A stretch of 64,000 nt of DNA from DASWJZ01 sp963739005 (GTDB lineage Bacteria > Pseudomonadota > Alphaproteobacteria > Rhizobiales > Afifellaceae), in NCBI GenBank assembly GCA_963739005.1, contig CAVTYQ010000002.1:1204092-1268091 (forward strand), given 5' to 3'. Each line of letters starts with the position of its first letter. Position 1 is the stretch's first letter. Below the pieces are notes generated by a model. It had not been told where the DNA came from. It saw nothing but the letters and a program-made list of their open reading frames with translations, and searched no databases. Both the position numbers and the translations under genes were made by a program. Shown in pieces: positions 1 to 9,143 of this stretch.

Positions 1-1
1 C

Positions 2-481
2 CGGCCGTCGAGGACGAAGAGCAACCGCGATGCGTACTATCCGCAAATCACGGAGGAAATCCGGCACAACGCCGCGATGATGGCCGAGCACTATGAGCTG
101 TTCTATTGCTTGGAAACATCTATCCGCGACGTGATCCGCGCGAGGCTTGTTGAGGCCGACAAGGACAATTGGTGGGATAAATACGTCGCAGAATTCATTC
201 GCAATAACGCGTCGGCGAACAAGAAGAAAGAGACAGAAAGCGGTGTGACACCTCGCTCCGACGACTGGCTGAGCTACACCAACTTCGGGGAACTAGGTCA
301 GATCATCGCGGAGAACTGGCCGCTGTTCAAAGACATGTTCTCGGACGCGAAAGCGGTCCGTGATTGCATCGCACGGCTCAACACGCTTCGCGCGCCGATT
401 GCGCACTGTTCAATGCTTGCCGAGGACGAAGTCATGCGACTGCGGCTAAGCCTGCGCGATTGGTTTAGGTTGATGGAATAG
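2..481 (+). CDS. HEPN-domain protein, C-terminal part (cut by window edge)
   Basis: The reading frame is open from base 2 to the stop at 479-481, so the gene starts outside the window; the first ATG at 77 is probably internal. The visible 159 residues are mostly helical, polar and soluble. Near the C-terminus is R-A-P-I-A-H, which fits the RxxxxH signature of HEPN domains, and the overall look resembles the Swt1-like HEPN group. HEPN domains are often RNases or partners in RNA-targeting defence and toxin systems, but this one could be non-catalytic. The partner domain, if any, lies upstream and unseen. No function can be assigned from this fragment alone. Confidence 0.55.
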   Translation, partial: RPSRTKSNRDAYYPQITEEIRHNAAMMAEHYELFYCLETSIRDVIRARLVEADKDNWWDKYVAEFIRNNASANKKKETESGVTPRSDDWLSYTNFGELGQIIAENWPLFKDMFSDAKAVRDCIARLNTLRAPIAHCSMLAEDEVMRLRLSLRDWFRLME

Positions 482-490
482 TTCGCGCAC

Positions 491-570
491 CCGGCAGGGC
501 TGAACCCTCATCCGCCCGCTTCGCGGACACCTTCTCCCGGTCTCGGGAGAAGGTTGGCGTGGCGGCCTTC
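491..570. repeat. Type A repeat, short copy
   Basis: The unit begins CCGGCAGG, runs through CTGAACCCTCATCCG, contains the palindrome CCTTCTCCCG/CGGGAGAAGG around 529-552, and ends TTGGCGTGGCGGCCTTC. A second, longer copy with the same ends lies at 732-877. Intergenic repeats of this look are common in Hyphomicrobiales genomes. Confidence 0.7.
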
Positions 571-592
571 GCGTTGGAGTGTGAGCGCGGGC

Positions 593-692
593 ACCTCTCC
601 CCCTTGTGGGGAGAGGGTCTGGGTGAGGGGCGTCCAGCGTAGAGCGGAGCGGAGACACCCCGCCCCCAACCCCTCCCCACAAGGGGGAGGGG
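593..692. repeat. Type B bipartite palindromic element (intergenic copy)
   Basis: About 100 bp bounded by two palindromes: CTCTCCCCCTTGTGGGGAGAG at the left, and CCTCCCC-ACAA-GGGGGAGG at the right. The interior carries imperfectly complementary G-rich and C-rich arms (GGGTGAGGGGCGTC against GACACCCCGCCCCC), so the whole could fold into one long hairpin or two terminal ones. The same architecture recurs at 11920-12019, 16433-16531 and 17887-17988, there inside genes. Confidence 0.75.
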
Positions 693-731
693 AGCGCGTC
701 GTGGCCGTCATGCTTCCCCCCTCAGGTTGCC

Positions 732-877
732 CCGGCAGGCCTGAACCCTCATCCGCCGTTTGGCAAAGCCAAACGGCACCTTCTCCCGCAACCCGGATGT
801 TTCCGGGTTGCACCTCATTTGCCGAAGGCGGGAACACCCGACTTCGGTCTCGGGAGAAGGTTGGCGTAGCGGCCTTC
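732..877. repeat. Type A repeat, long copy with nested hairpins
   Basis: Same outer ends as the copy at 491-570, but the centre is expanded. CCGTTTGG-CAAAG-CCAAACGG forms a perfect hairpin near 754-775. CAACCCGG-ATGTTT-CCGGGTTG forms another near 788-810. The closing CGGGAGAAGG is present at 850-860. The expansion suggests an element that gained internal sequence rather than simple drift. Confidence 0.65.
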
Positions 878-880
878 ATG

Positions 881-920
881 CTTCCCCCCTCCCTACCCTC
901 CCCCGCAAAGGGGGAGGGGG
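881..920. repeat. Half copy of type B element
   Basis: A C-rich lead (CTTCCCCCCTCCC) followed by a terminal palindrome CCTCCCCC-GCAA-AGGGGGAGG. It matches the right half of the type B elements and ends about 25 bp before the stop codon of the next gene. Confidence 0.6.
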
Positions 921-944
921 TTGCTAATCGCATAGGCGGCGCTA

Positions 945-1148
945 TTACCGCGCGCCGCGAAGAGCGGCGGCGACGAGGATCGCGAGGCAGCCGAAGAGCA
1001 GCAGCCCGCCGTCGAGAAAGGCGTTCGTTCCGAGGCTCGCGACGAGCGCGCCGACGAGGACGACGAGGAGCAGGATGGCGCCCGACAGGCGCGCATCCGC
1101 CAGGAACATGCCGAGAAGCTCGTTCGCGATGTCGCGGATAAGCGTCAT
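945..1148 (-). CDS. Small two-helix membrane protein
   Basis: A 67-residue protein starting MTLIRDIANELLGMFLADAR. Two hydrophobic stretches (about residues 20-38 and 44-62) would form a membrane hairpin. Its ATG overlaps the stop of the upstream FTR1-like gene as ATGA (1145-1148), so it is almost certainly made from the same mRNA by coupled translation. I do not recognise the family. The coupling suggests a partner of the FTR1-like protein, but that is inference. Confidence 0.6.
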   Translation of the reverse strand: MTLIRDIANELLGMFLADARLSGAILLLVVLVGALVASLGTNAFLDGGLLLFGCLAILVAAALRGAR

Positions 1149-1900
1149 CGCGCGAGCCTCGCCGCGGGTCGGCGCAAGAGCGACGCCGTTGCAATCCCGG
1201 TCACAAGGAAAGCCACCACGAGGACGAGGAGCGCCAGGTCCGCCCCCGGCCATTCCACGCCGAGGCCCTCGCCCGTCCAGAAGACGCCGAAGGACGAGAG
1301 CATCACGCCGACGCCGAATTTCAGCGTGTTCTCCGGCACCCTCGAAAGCGGCTGGTGGATGACGATGCCGGCGACGAGGACGGCGATGCAGGCGGCGAAC
1401 GCGCCGCCGGCGGCGGGCCAGAGCAACCCGCGCCCCGCGCCGACCGCAATGACGATGAAGACGACCTCAAGCCCTTCGAGAAGCACGGCCTTGAAGGCGG
1501 CGAGCCCGGCGATCCAGTCGAGCGAGGCGTGCTTGCGCCGCGCTTCTTCGCTGAGACTCTGTTTCTCCGCGGCGAAGGCGGCGACCTCGTCGTGCAGCGG
1601 CAGCACGCCGGCCGACCGCAGGATCGCCTTCCTGAGCCATCCCATTCCGAAGAGGAGAAGCAGCACGCCGATCGTCAGCTGCAACGCGCGGAGCGGGATG
1701 CGATCGAGCAGCGGGCCGAGGATGACGATGAGGAGGCCGAGCACCAGGAGCGCGACGAATGTGCCGAATGCGGCCGGCCGCCAGCCGCGGATCGCCCGCA
1801 CGGCGAGGAGAATCGTGAAAGCCTCGACCACCTCGACCAGCGAAGCGATAAAGGCGGCGGCGATTGCGGGGCCTGCGATGCCCCAGGATATCGCATGCAT
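1145..1900 (-). CDS. FTR1-like (COG4280-type) integral membrane protein
   Basis: 251 residues with about seven hydrophobic segments. Two acidic ExxE motifs sit in membrane segments, E-V-V-E in the first helix and E-G-L-E about 140 residues later, reminiscent of the REGLE motifs of FTR1 iron permeases. I take it as a member of the predicted-membrane-protein family COG4280; ion transport is possible but unproven. The start at 1900 is fixed by a strong Shine-Dalgarno AAGGAGGTCGG about 9 bases upstream; the frame is open further upstream but with no comparable site. It is the first gene of a two-gene unit with the 67-residue protein. Confidence 0.65.
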   Translation of the reverse strand: MHAISWGIAGPAIAAAFIASLVEVVEAFTILLAVRAIRGWRPAAFGTFVALLVLGLLIVILGPLLDRIPLRALQLTIGVLLLLFGMGWLRKAILRSAGVLPLHDEVAAFAAEKQSLSEEARRKHASLDWIAGLAAFKAVLLEGLEVVFIVIAVGAGRGLLWPAAGGAFAACIAVLVAGIVIHQPLSRVPENTLKFGVGVMLSSFGVFWTGEGLGVEWPGADLALLVLVVAFLVTGIATASLLRRPAARLAR

Positions 1901-1919
1901 CCCCGAACCGACCTCCTTC

Positions 1920-2786
1920 TCAGGACCCGCGACCGCGGGAGACCAACGCCTGCCAGCCGCCGGGCGGCACACCATAAGCGCCGCGGAACTGCCGTGTCAT
2001 GTGGCTCTGGTCGGCGAAGCCCGCCGCCTGCGCCGCCGCGGCGAGCGCGACGCCTTCGCCGATCAGCGCACGCGCGCGGTCCAGGCGCCGCATCATCAGG
2101 AAACGGTGCGGGCTGACCCCGTAGGCGCGGCGGAACTGTCGCGCGAGCGCCCAGCGGTCGAGGCCGGTCTCAGCCTCGAGCGCTGCGTTGTCGATGCCGC
2201 GAGCGCAATGCGCCGCCAGCATGTCGCGCGCGCGGCGAACGGCTGAGAAATCGAGCGACGCGTGTCCGGATCGCTCGCCCGATGCGGCCTTCAGCGCATC
2301 GGCGAGCGATGCGACGATCTCGGTCAGGCGCAAATCGTCGACCGGATCGTCGAGATCGGAGAGCGCCGCGTGCGCCGCGGCGCCGAGCCTCCGGTCGTCG
2401 GACACAGGTTCGCGCACGAACGGCAGCGCGCAATCGCCGAGCGCCTCGCGAACGAGCGCCGGCGCGAGATAGAGGATGCGATAGCTGAAGCCCGCCTCGC
2501 CGCCGGCGCGGCCGTCGTGCAGCTCGTCGGGATGCAGCACGAAGACGCGTCCCGGCGTCGAGTGCCGCGCCGCGCCGCGATAATCGAAGCACTGCACGCC
2601 CGCGACCGTGAAGCCGATCGCATAGGTGTCGTGCCGGTGCGGCGCGTAGGCGCGCCCGTGGAAGCGGGCCTCGACGCGCTCAAGCCCGGGGGCGGAGCGC
2701 GCCTGCCGCACCCAGTCGCCACAATTCGACCTTTCGCACGATCGTTCAAGACCGACTTCGGCTTCGGATGCTTTCCTCGCGCTCAT
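1920..2786 (-). CDS. AraC-family transcriptional regulator
   Basis: Up to 288 residues. The N-terminal half has a cupin-like AraC sensor domain (PHRHDTYAIGFTVAGVQ, then VLHPDELHDG). The C-terminal 100 residues carry the double helix-turn-helix with typical R-Q-F-R-R-A-Y-G-V-S-P and GFADQSHMTRQFR strings. The only ATG is at 2786, leaving 21 bp to the divergent exporter gene; a GTG at 2711 would leave 97 bp and room for promoters, and may be the true start. Such regulators commonly control a divergent amino-acid exporter, which is the arrangement here. Confidence 0.8.
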   Translation of the reverse strand: MSARKASEAEVGLERSCERSNCGDWVRQARSAPGLERVEARFHGRAYAPHRHDTYAIGFTVAGVQCFDYRGAARHSTPGRVFVLHPDELHDGRAGGEAGFSYRILYLAPALVREALGDCALPFVREPVSDDRRLGAAAHAALSDLDDPVDDLRLTEIVASLADALKAASGERSGHASLDFSAVRRARDMLAAHCARGIDNAALEAETGLDRWALARQFRRAYGVSPHRFLMMRRLDRARALIGEGVALAAAAQAAGFADQSHMTRQFRGAYGVPPGGWQALVSRGRGS

Positions 2787-2807
2787 TCCGCTCGAACCAG
2801 CCTGCAA

Positions 2808-3404
2808 ATGCTTGAGAACACGCCGCTCCTGCTTCTCGCCGCCCTCCCACTGATGGGAAGTCCAGGCCCGGCGACGCTGAGCCTGGCGGCGGCCGGCTCG
2901 GCGTTCGGCCTGCCGCGCTCGCTTTCCTACCTCGTCGGCATCATCGCGGGCACGTTCGGCGTCCTCCTGATGATCGCCGCGGGCGTAGGAACCATCGTCC
3001 TCGCCGTGCCCGGCCTGAAGCCGATCATAACCGTCGCCGCCGGGGTCTACATCCTCTACCTCGCCTACCGGATCGCGACCGCGCCCACACTCGCCGAAGC
3101 CTCGGGAGACCGCCCTCCGCCGGCGCTTCCCGGCGGTTTTCTCCTCGCCATCGCCAATCCGAAGGCCTTCGCCGCAATCGGCGCGGTCTATGCCGGGATC
3201 GAGGTCGTGCCGCAGAATCCGGCGACCGATGCGGCCCTGAAGATCGCCGTGCTTTTCGGCGTCATCGTCGTGGTCAACACCGCCTGGCTGATCCTCGGCG
3301 CCTCCTTCTCCAAGCTCCTCAGGCATCCGAAGGTCGGGCGGGCGGCCAATATCGTCTTCGCGATCCTCCTCGTCCTTTCCGTCGCGGCAGCCGCCTTTCA
3401 CTGA
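2808..3404 (+). CDS. LysE/RhtB-family amino acid exporter
   Basis: 198 residues with about six membrane helices and the family's early G-S-P-G-P-A-T motif (PLMGSPGPATLSLAAAG). Later, A-I-A-N-P-K-A-F matches the conserved N-P-K-x-x motif of LysE/RhtB permeases. It exports amino acids or related small molecules across the inner membrane; the substrate cannot be read from sequence. Its head-to-head neighbour is an AraC regulator that probably senses the exported compound. Confidence 0.85.
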   Translation: MLENTPLLLLAALPLMGSPGPATLSLAAAGSAFGLPRSLSYLVGIIAGTFGVLLMIAAGVGTIVLAVPGLKPIITVAAGVYILYLAYRIATAPTLAEASGDRPPPALPGGFLLAIANPKAFAAIGAVYAGIEVVPQNPATDAALKIAVLFGVIVVVNTAWLILGASFSKLLRHPKVGRAANIVFAILLVLSVAAAAFH

Positions 3405-3484
3405 CCCGGAGCCGGGCGTCGGCGGTTTGATCTCCGCATCCGACCCTATTATCTGGGGCGGCCGTAGTTTTCCGCGGGACGTCG

Positions 3485-4723
3485 ATGCCCAAGCACAAAG
3501 TCGCCATGCTGACCGCCGGCGGCCTCGCGCCCTGCCTTTCCTCGGCGGTTGCCGAGCTGATCGAGCGCTATACGGAGGTCGCGCCGGACATCGCGATGAT
3601 CGGCTATCTCGGCGGCTACCGCGGTCTTCTCAAAGGCGAATCCGTCACGGTGTCGAAAGAGGCGCGGGCCTATGCGCGGACGCTCCACGAGCATGGCGGC
3701 TCGCCGATCGGCAACAGCCGGGTGAAGCTCACAAACGTCGCCGACGCCGTGAAACGCGGCCTCGTCAAGGAAGGCGAGCATCCCCTCCAGGTCGCCGCCG
3801 AACAGCTGGCGCGGGACGAGATCACCATCCTCCATACGATCGGCGGCGACGACACCTCGACCTCCGCCGCCGACCTCGCGAGCTACCTCGCCGAGAACGG
3901 CTACGTGCTGACGGTGGTCGGCATGCCGAAGACCGTCGACAACGATATCGTGCCGGTGCGCCAGTCGCTCGGTGCGCTGACCGCGGCCGAAGAGGGCGCG
4001 ATCTTCTTCGAGAACGTCGTGAACGAGGCGACCGCGAGCCCGCGCACGCTGCTGATCCACGAGGTGATGGGACGGAACTGCGGCTGGCTCACCGCCGCCA
4101 CGGCGCGCGCCTACCGCAAACGGCTGAACGGCCTGAAGTTCGTTCCGGGGCTGAACCTCAAGCCCGAGCGCAAGGCGATTGACGCGATCTACATGCCCGA
4201 ACTCACCGTCGACATCGAGGCGGAGGGAGCGCGGCTGAAGAACATCATGGACCAGAAGAGCTGCGTCAGCGTCTTCGTGAGCGAGGGCGCCAACGCAGCC
4301 GGGATCGTGGAGGAGATGCTCGCCCGTGGCGAGGAGGTGAAGCGCGACGCCTTCGGCCATGTGCAGCTCGACAAGGTCAATGTCGGGGACTGGTTTTCCA
4401 AGCGCCTCACCAAGCTCGTCGGCGCCGACCGCGCGCTGGTGCAGAAATCCGGCTACTTTGCCCGTTCCGCCGCCGCCAACGCCGAGGACCGCAAGCTGAT
4501 CCGGGAGATGGCGCATGTCGCGGTCGAAAGCGGCCTCTCCGGCACGCCCGGCCTCGTCGGCCACGACGAGGAGCGCGGCGACATGCTCCGCGCCATCGAG
4601 CTGCCCCGTGTCAAAGGCGGCAAACCCTTCGACATCGGCTTGGAATGGTTCCATGAAATGCTTTCGGCGATCGGCCAGCCGCCGGGCGAACGCGTTCGCG
4701 TCGCCCATGGCGGCGAAGACTGA
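3485..4723 (+). CDS. pfp: Diphosphate--fructose-6-phosphate 1-phosphotransferase (PPi-PFK)
   Basis: 412 residues of the phosphofructokinase fold. G-G-D-D-T at residues 120-124 (Asp where ATP enzymes have Gly) and P-K-T-V-D-N-D at 148-154 (Lys after Pro) are the residues that mark pyrophosphate-dependent enzymes. The enzyme reversibly interconverts fructose-6-phosphate and fructose-1,6-bisphosphate with PPi/Pi, so it can run in glycolysis or gluconeogenesis. It heads a carbon operon, 74 bp before edd. An AT-richer patch upstream (TTGATC ... TTATCT near 3427-3455) could be its promoter, weakly supported. Confidence 0.92.
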   Translation: MPKHKVAMLTAGGLAPCLSSAVAELIERYTEVAPDIAMIGYLGGYRGLLKGESVTVSKEARAYARTLHEHGGSPIGNSRVKLTNVADAVKRGLVKEGEHPLQVAAEQLARDEITILHTIGGDDTSTSAADLASYLAENGYVLTVVGMPKTVDNDIVPVRQSLGALTAAEEGAIFFENVVNEATASPRTLLIHEVMGRNCGWLTAATARAYRKRLNGLKFVPGLNLKPERKAIDAIYMPELTVDIEAEGARLKNIMDQKSCVSVFVSEGANAAGIVEEMLARGEEVKRDAFGHVQLDKVNVGDWFSKRLTKLVGADRALVQKSGYFARSAAANAEDRKLIREMAHVAVESGLSGTPGLVGHDEERGDMLRAIELPRVKGGKPFDIGLEWFHEMLSAIGQPPGERVRVAHGGED

Positions 4724-4797
4724 GGCCGGTCTTAGGGGAGGACGCTTGATAGGGTGACGCCAAGACGGCGCGCACTTTGAAAGCGAAGGAACAGGCC

Positions 4798-6615
<1,818 letters not shown>

Positions 6616-6639
6616 TGTCATGGGGCTTGGAGAACACGC

Positions 6640-7281
6640 ATGAGCCGCAGTGAAACCCTGCAGCCGATCGTGGCGGCGGCAACGGTCATCCCCGTCGTCG
6701 TCATCGAAGACCGCGTCGCCGCGGTGCCGCTCGCCCGCGCGCTCGTCGCGGGCGGACTGAAGGTGATCGAGATCACGCTTCGAACCGGCGCCGCGCTCGA
6801 CGCGATCGCCGCGATAGCCGGGGAGGTCGAGGGCGCGATCGTCGGCGCCGGAACGGTCTTGAGCAAGGGCCAGTTCGTCGCCGCCGAGAAGGCCGGCGCC
6901 CGCTTCATGGTTTCGCCGGGCGTCGGGCCCGACGTGCTTGCCGCCGCCGCCGATTCCGCCGTGCCGCTGATGCCGGGCGCCGCCACCGCCTCGGAAGTGA
7001 TGACGCTGATGGACGAGGGCTACACGATCCAGAAATTCTTCCCCGCCGGTCCGGCCGGCGGCATTGCCTACCTGAAGGCGCTCGCCTCGCCGCTTCCCGC
7101 GATCAGCTTCTGCCCAACCGGCGGCATCGACGCCAAGAACGCGCGCGACTACCTGGCGCTCTCGAACGTGGTCGCCGTCGGCGGATCGTGGGTGACGCCC
7201 GTCGACGCGATGAAGAGCGGCGACTGGGCGCGGATCGAGAAGCTCGCGCGCGAGGCTGCCGCGCTCGGGAGCCCGGCATGA
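6640..7281 (+). CDS. eda: 2-dehydro-3-deoxyphosphogluconate (KDPG) aldolase
   Basis: 213 residues, normal for the family. It cleaves KDPG to pyruvate and glyceraldehyde-3-phosphate. The conserved acid is Glu44 in V-I-E-I-T-L-R-T and the Schiff-base lysine is Lys132 in I-Q-K-F-F-P-A; the phosphate-binding C-P-T-G-G string follows. A GGAG lies 9 bases before the ATG. Its stop overlaps the pgi start as ATGA. Confidence 0.95.
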   Translation: MSRSETLQPIVAAATVIPVVVIEDRVAAVPLARALVAGGLKVIEITLRTGAALDAIAAIAGEVEGAIVGAGTVLSKGQFVAAEKAGARFMVSPGVGPDVLAAAADSAVPLMPGAATASEVMTLMDEGYTIQKFFPAGPAGGIAYLKALASPLPAISFCPTGGIDAKNARDYLALSNVVAVGGSWVTPVDAMKSGDWARIEKLAREAAALGSPA

Positions 7282-8921
7282 AGGCGGCGGCCGCCGCCGC
7301 CCTCGAAGCGCTTCGCGCCCACCGCGAGGCCATGGGGAACCCGCACCTTCGCGACCTCTTCGCCGTCAATCCGAGCCGCTTCAAGGACTTCTCGCTGACC
7401 CTCGGCGACCTGACCCTCGACTATTCGAAGAACCGCATCGTGGCCGGAACGATGCCGCTTCTCTTCACCCTCGCCGAGCATGCCGAGGTCGAGAAGCTCC
7501 GCGACGCGATGTTTGCCGGCGAGCATATCAACGAGACGGAGGACCGCGCCGTCCTGCATGTGGCGCTCCGCGCGCCGGCCGACGCCGTCGTCACCACCGA
7601 TGGCAAGAACGTCGTGCCCGAGGTGCACGCGACCCTCGACCGCTTCCTCCGCTTCGCCGACCAGGTGCGGAGCGGCGCGCTCCGCGGCGTCGCCGCCGAC
7701 AAGTTCGACGACGTGGTGAACATCGGCATCGGCGGTTCCGATCTCGGCCCGGCGATGGCGACCGCCGCTCTGACCCCTTATCGCGGCGACGGCCCGAACG
7801 TGCACTTCGTCTCCAACGTCGACAGCGCGCATCTTGCCGATACGCTCGCGAGGCTCGATGCGGAGCGCACGCTCTTCGTCATCGCCTCGAAAACCTTCAC
7901 CACGTCGGAGACGATGACCAATGCGGCCTCCGCGCGCGCCTGGCTCGCCTACCGGCTCGGCGAGGAAGCGGTCGCCACCCATTTCGCCGCGGTCTCAAGC
8001 AACCTCGCGAAGGTCGCGGAGTTCGGCATCCGGCCCGACCGGGTCTTCGGTTTCTGGGACTGGGTGGGCGGCCGCTACTCGGTCTGGTCGTCGATCGGAC
8101 TGCCGCTTGCGCTCTCGATCGGCGGCGAGAACTTCCGCCGCTTCCTCGCCGGCGCGCACAAGATGGACGAGCACTTCCGCACCGCGCCAATGTCGGAGAA
8201 CATGCCGGCGATCATGGCGCTCCTTGGCGTCTGGTATCGCAACATCTGGGATTTCCGCACGCATGCGATCCTCGCCTACGACCAGCGCATGTTGCGCTTC
8301 GCCGCGCACCTCCAGCAGCTCGACATGGAATCGAACGGCAAGCGCGTGACGCGGGTGTCGACGCTGGTGGAGAACCGCACCGGCCCGATCGTCTGGGGCG
8401 AGCCGGGCACAAACGGCCAGCACGCCTTCTACCAGCTCCTGCACCAGGGGACGGAGATCGTGCCCGCCGATTTCCTGATCGCCGCCGAGCCGCACGAGCA
8501 AATGGGCGATCACCACGCGAAGCTCGCCGCCAACTGCTTCGCGCAGAGCGAGGCGCTCGCCTTCGGCAAGACGGAAGCAGAGGTGCGCGCCGAACTGGAG
8601 AAGACGGACCTTTCCGCCGCCGCGCGCGAGAAGCTGATCCTGCACAAGGTCTTCCCCGGCAACCGGCCGTCGAACACGCTGATCTACCGCAAGCTCGACC
8701 CGGAGACGCTGGGCCAGCTCATCGCGCTCTACGAGCACAAGGTCTTCGTCCAGGGCGCGGTCTGGAACATCAACTCCTTCGACCAATGGGGCGTGGAGCT
8801 CGGCAAGGCGCTCGCCACCCGGCTCGTCCCCGTGGTCGAGGATCCGGCGCGTAGCGAATCGCTCGACGTCTCGACGCAGGGGCTCCTCGCCCGCTACCAC
8901 GCGCTTCGATCAGGGAAATAA
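7278..8921 (+). CDS. pgi: Glucose-6-phosphate isomerase
   Basis: 547 residues. Strong family strings: T-S-E-T-M-T-N, G-G-R-Y-S-V-W-S-S-I-G-L, Q-Q-L-D-M-E-S-N-G-K and G-N-R-P-S-N-T-L. It interconverts glucose-6-phosphate and fructose-6-phosphate. The ATG at 7278 overlaps the eda stop, so translation is coupled. Together with PPi-PFK, Edd and Eda this allows cycling of hexose phosphates between gluconeogenesis and the Entner-Doudoroff route. Confidence 0.95.
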   Translation: MKAAAAAALEALRAHREAMGNPHLRDLFAVNPSRFKDFSLTLGDLTLDYSKNRIVAGTMPLLFTLAEHAEVEKLRDAMFAGEHINETEDRAVLHVALRAPADAVVTTDGKNVVPEVHATLDRFLRFADQVRSGALRGVAADKFDDVVNIGIGGSDLGPAMATAALTPYRGDGPNVHFVSNVDSAHLADTLARLDAERTLFVIASKTFTTSETMTNAASARAWLAYRLGEEAVATHFAAVSSNLAKVAEFGIRPDRVFGFWDWVGGRYSVWSSIGLPLALSIGGENFRRFLAGAHKMDEHFRTAPMSENMPAIMALLGVWYRNIWDFRTHAILAYDQRMLRFAAHLQQLDMESNGKRVTRVSTLVENRTGPIVWGEPGTNGQHAFYQLLHQGTEIVPADFLIAAEPHEQMGDHHAKLAANCFAQSEALAFGKTEAEVRAELEKTDLSAAAREKLILHKVFPGNRPSNTLIYRKLDPETLGQLIALYEHKVFVQGAVWNINSFDQWGVELGKALATRLVPVVEDPARSESLDVSTQGLLARYHALRSGK

Positions 8922-8994
8922 CCCGAGCGTAAACGGGCACCGTGCGCCGACCCGTCGAAGAGCGTTGTGTTAGGGTTAACCTGCTATTCGCGTG

Positions 8995-9012
8995 GATCAC
9001 GTGGGCGTGATC
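8995..9012. repeat. Perfect inverted repeat upstream of the tRNA
   Basis: GATCACG-TGGG-CGTGATC, a 7-bp perfect palindrome with a 4-base spacer, ending 17 bp before the tRNA-like gene. No T-run follows, so it does not look like a classical terminator of pgi. It could be an operator or a leader hairpin; nothing else identifies it. Confidence 0.4.
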
Positions 9013-9029
9013 TATAGGGTCGCCGGCAC

Positions 9030-9107
9030 GGCCCGGTGGGGGAGCGGCTCACCCGACGGTGGTGCAACACCGAGAAGGCTTGGTTCAAGTCCAGGCCCGG
9101 GCCTCCA
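9030..9107 (+). tRNA. tRNA-Cys-like gene (anticodon GCA) with atypical cloverleaf
   Basis: 78 nt including an encoded CCA. Acceptor GGCCCGG pairs perfectly with CCGGGCC; base 73 is T, the cysteine discriminator. The D-arm has A14, G15 and G18G19. The anticodon stem CGGTG/CACCG closes a loop GTGCAA of only six bases, containing T33 and GCA. The variable loop AGAAG ends in G48, so the G15-G48 pair of many cysteine tRNAs is kept. The T-loop TTCAAGT is normal, but its stem can form 6 bp (GCTTGG/CCAGGC), giving a 13-bp acceptor/T helix instead of 12. It may be a minor tRNA-Cys, a decayed copy, or a variant species. Whether the genome has another tRNA-Cys is not visible here. Confidence 0.6.
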
Positions 9108-9143
9108 ACTTCTCCGCCATTCCCGGTGACATGGGGCGGCCGC

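Larger units (their letters stand above)
482..944. other. Gene-free, repeat-filled spacer
   Basis: This 463-bp stretch holds no credible gene. It is almost wholly made of two kinds of GC-rich palindromic repeat (two copies of type A; one full and one half copy of type B), listed separately. Frames that stay open here are low-complexity proline/glycine/arginine translations of the repeats. Confidence 0.75.

Noticed and set aside
554..1141. Open frame of 195 codons across the repeat nest
   Set aside because: Made of palindromic repeat translations and antisense to the 67-codon membrane gene; no ribosome site.
3449..4708. Long open frame antisense to pfp (419 codons)
   Set aside because: The plus-strand frame is a clear PPi-PFK; the antisense frame is a GC-rich codon-bias artefact with no family motifs.
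9030..9107. Selenocysteine tRNA
   Set aside because: The 13-bp acceptor/T helix recalls tRNA-Sec, but the anticodon is GCA not TCA, there is no long variable arm, and no selenoprotein is seen; base 73 is T, as in tRNA-Cys.
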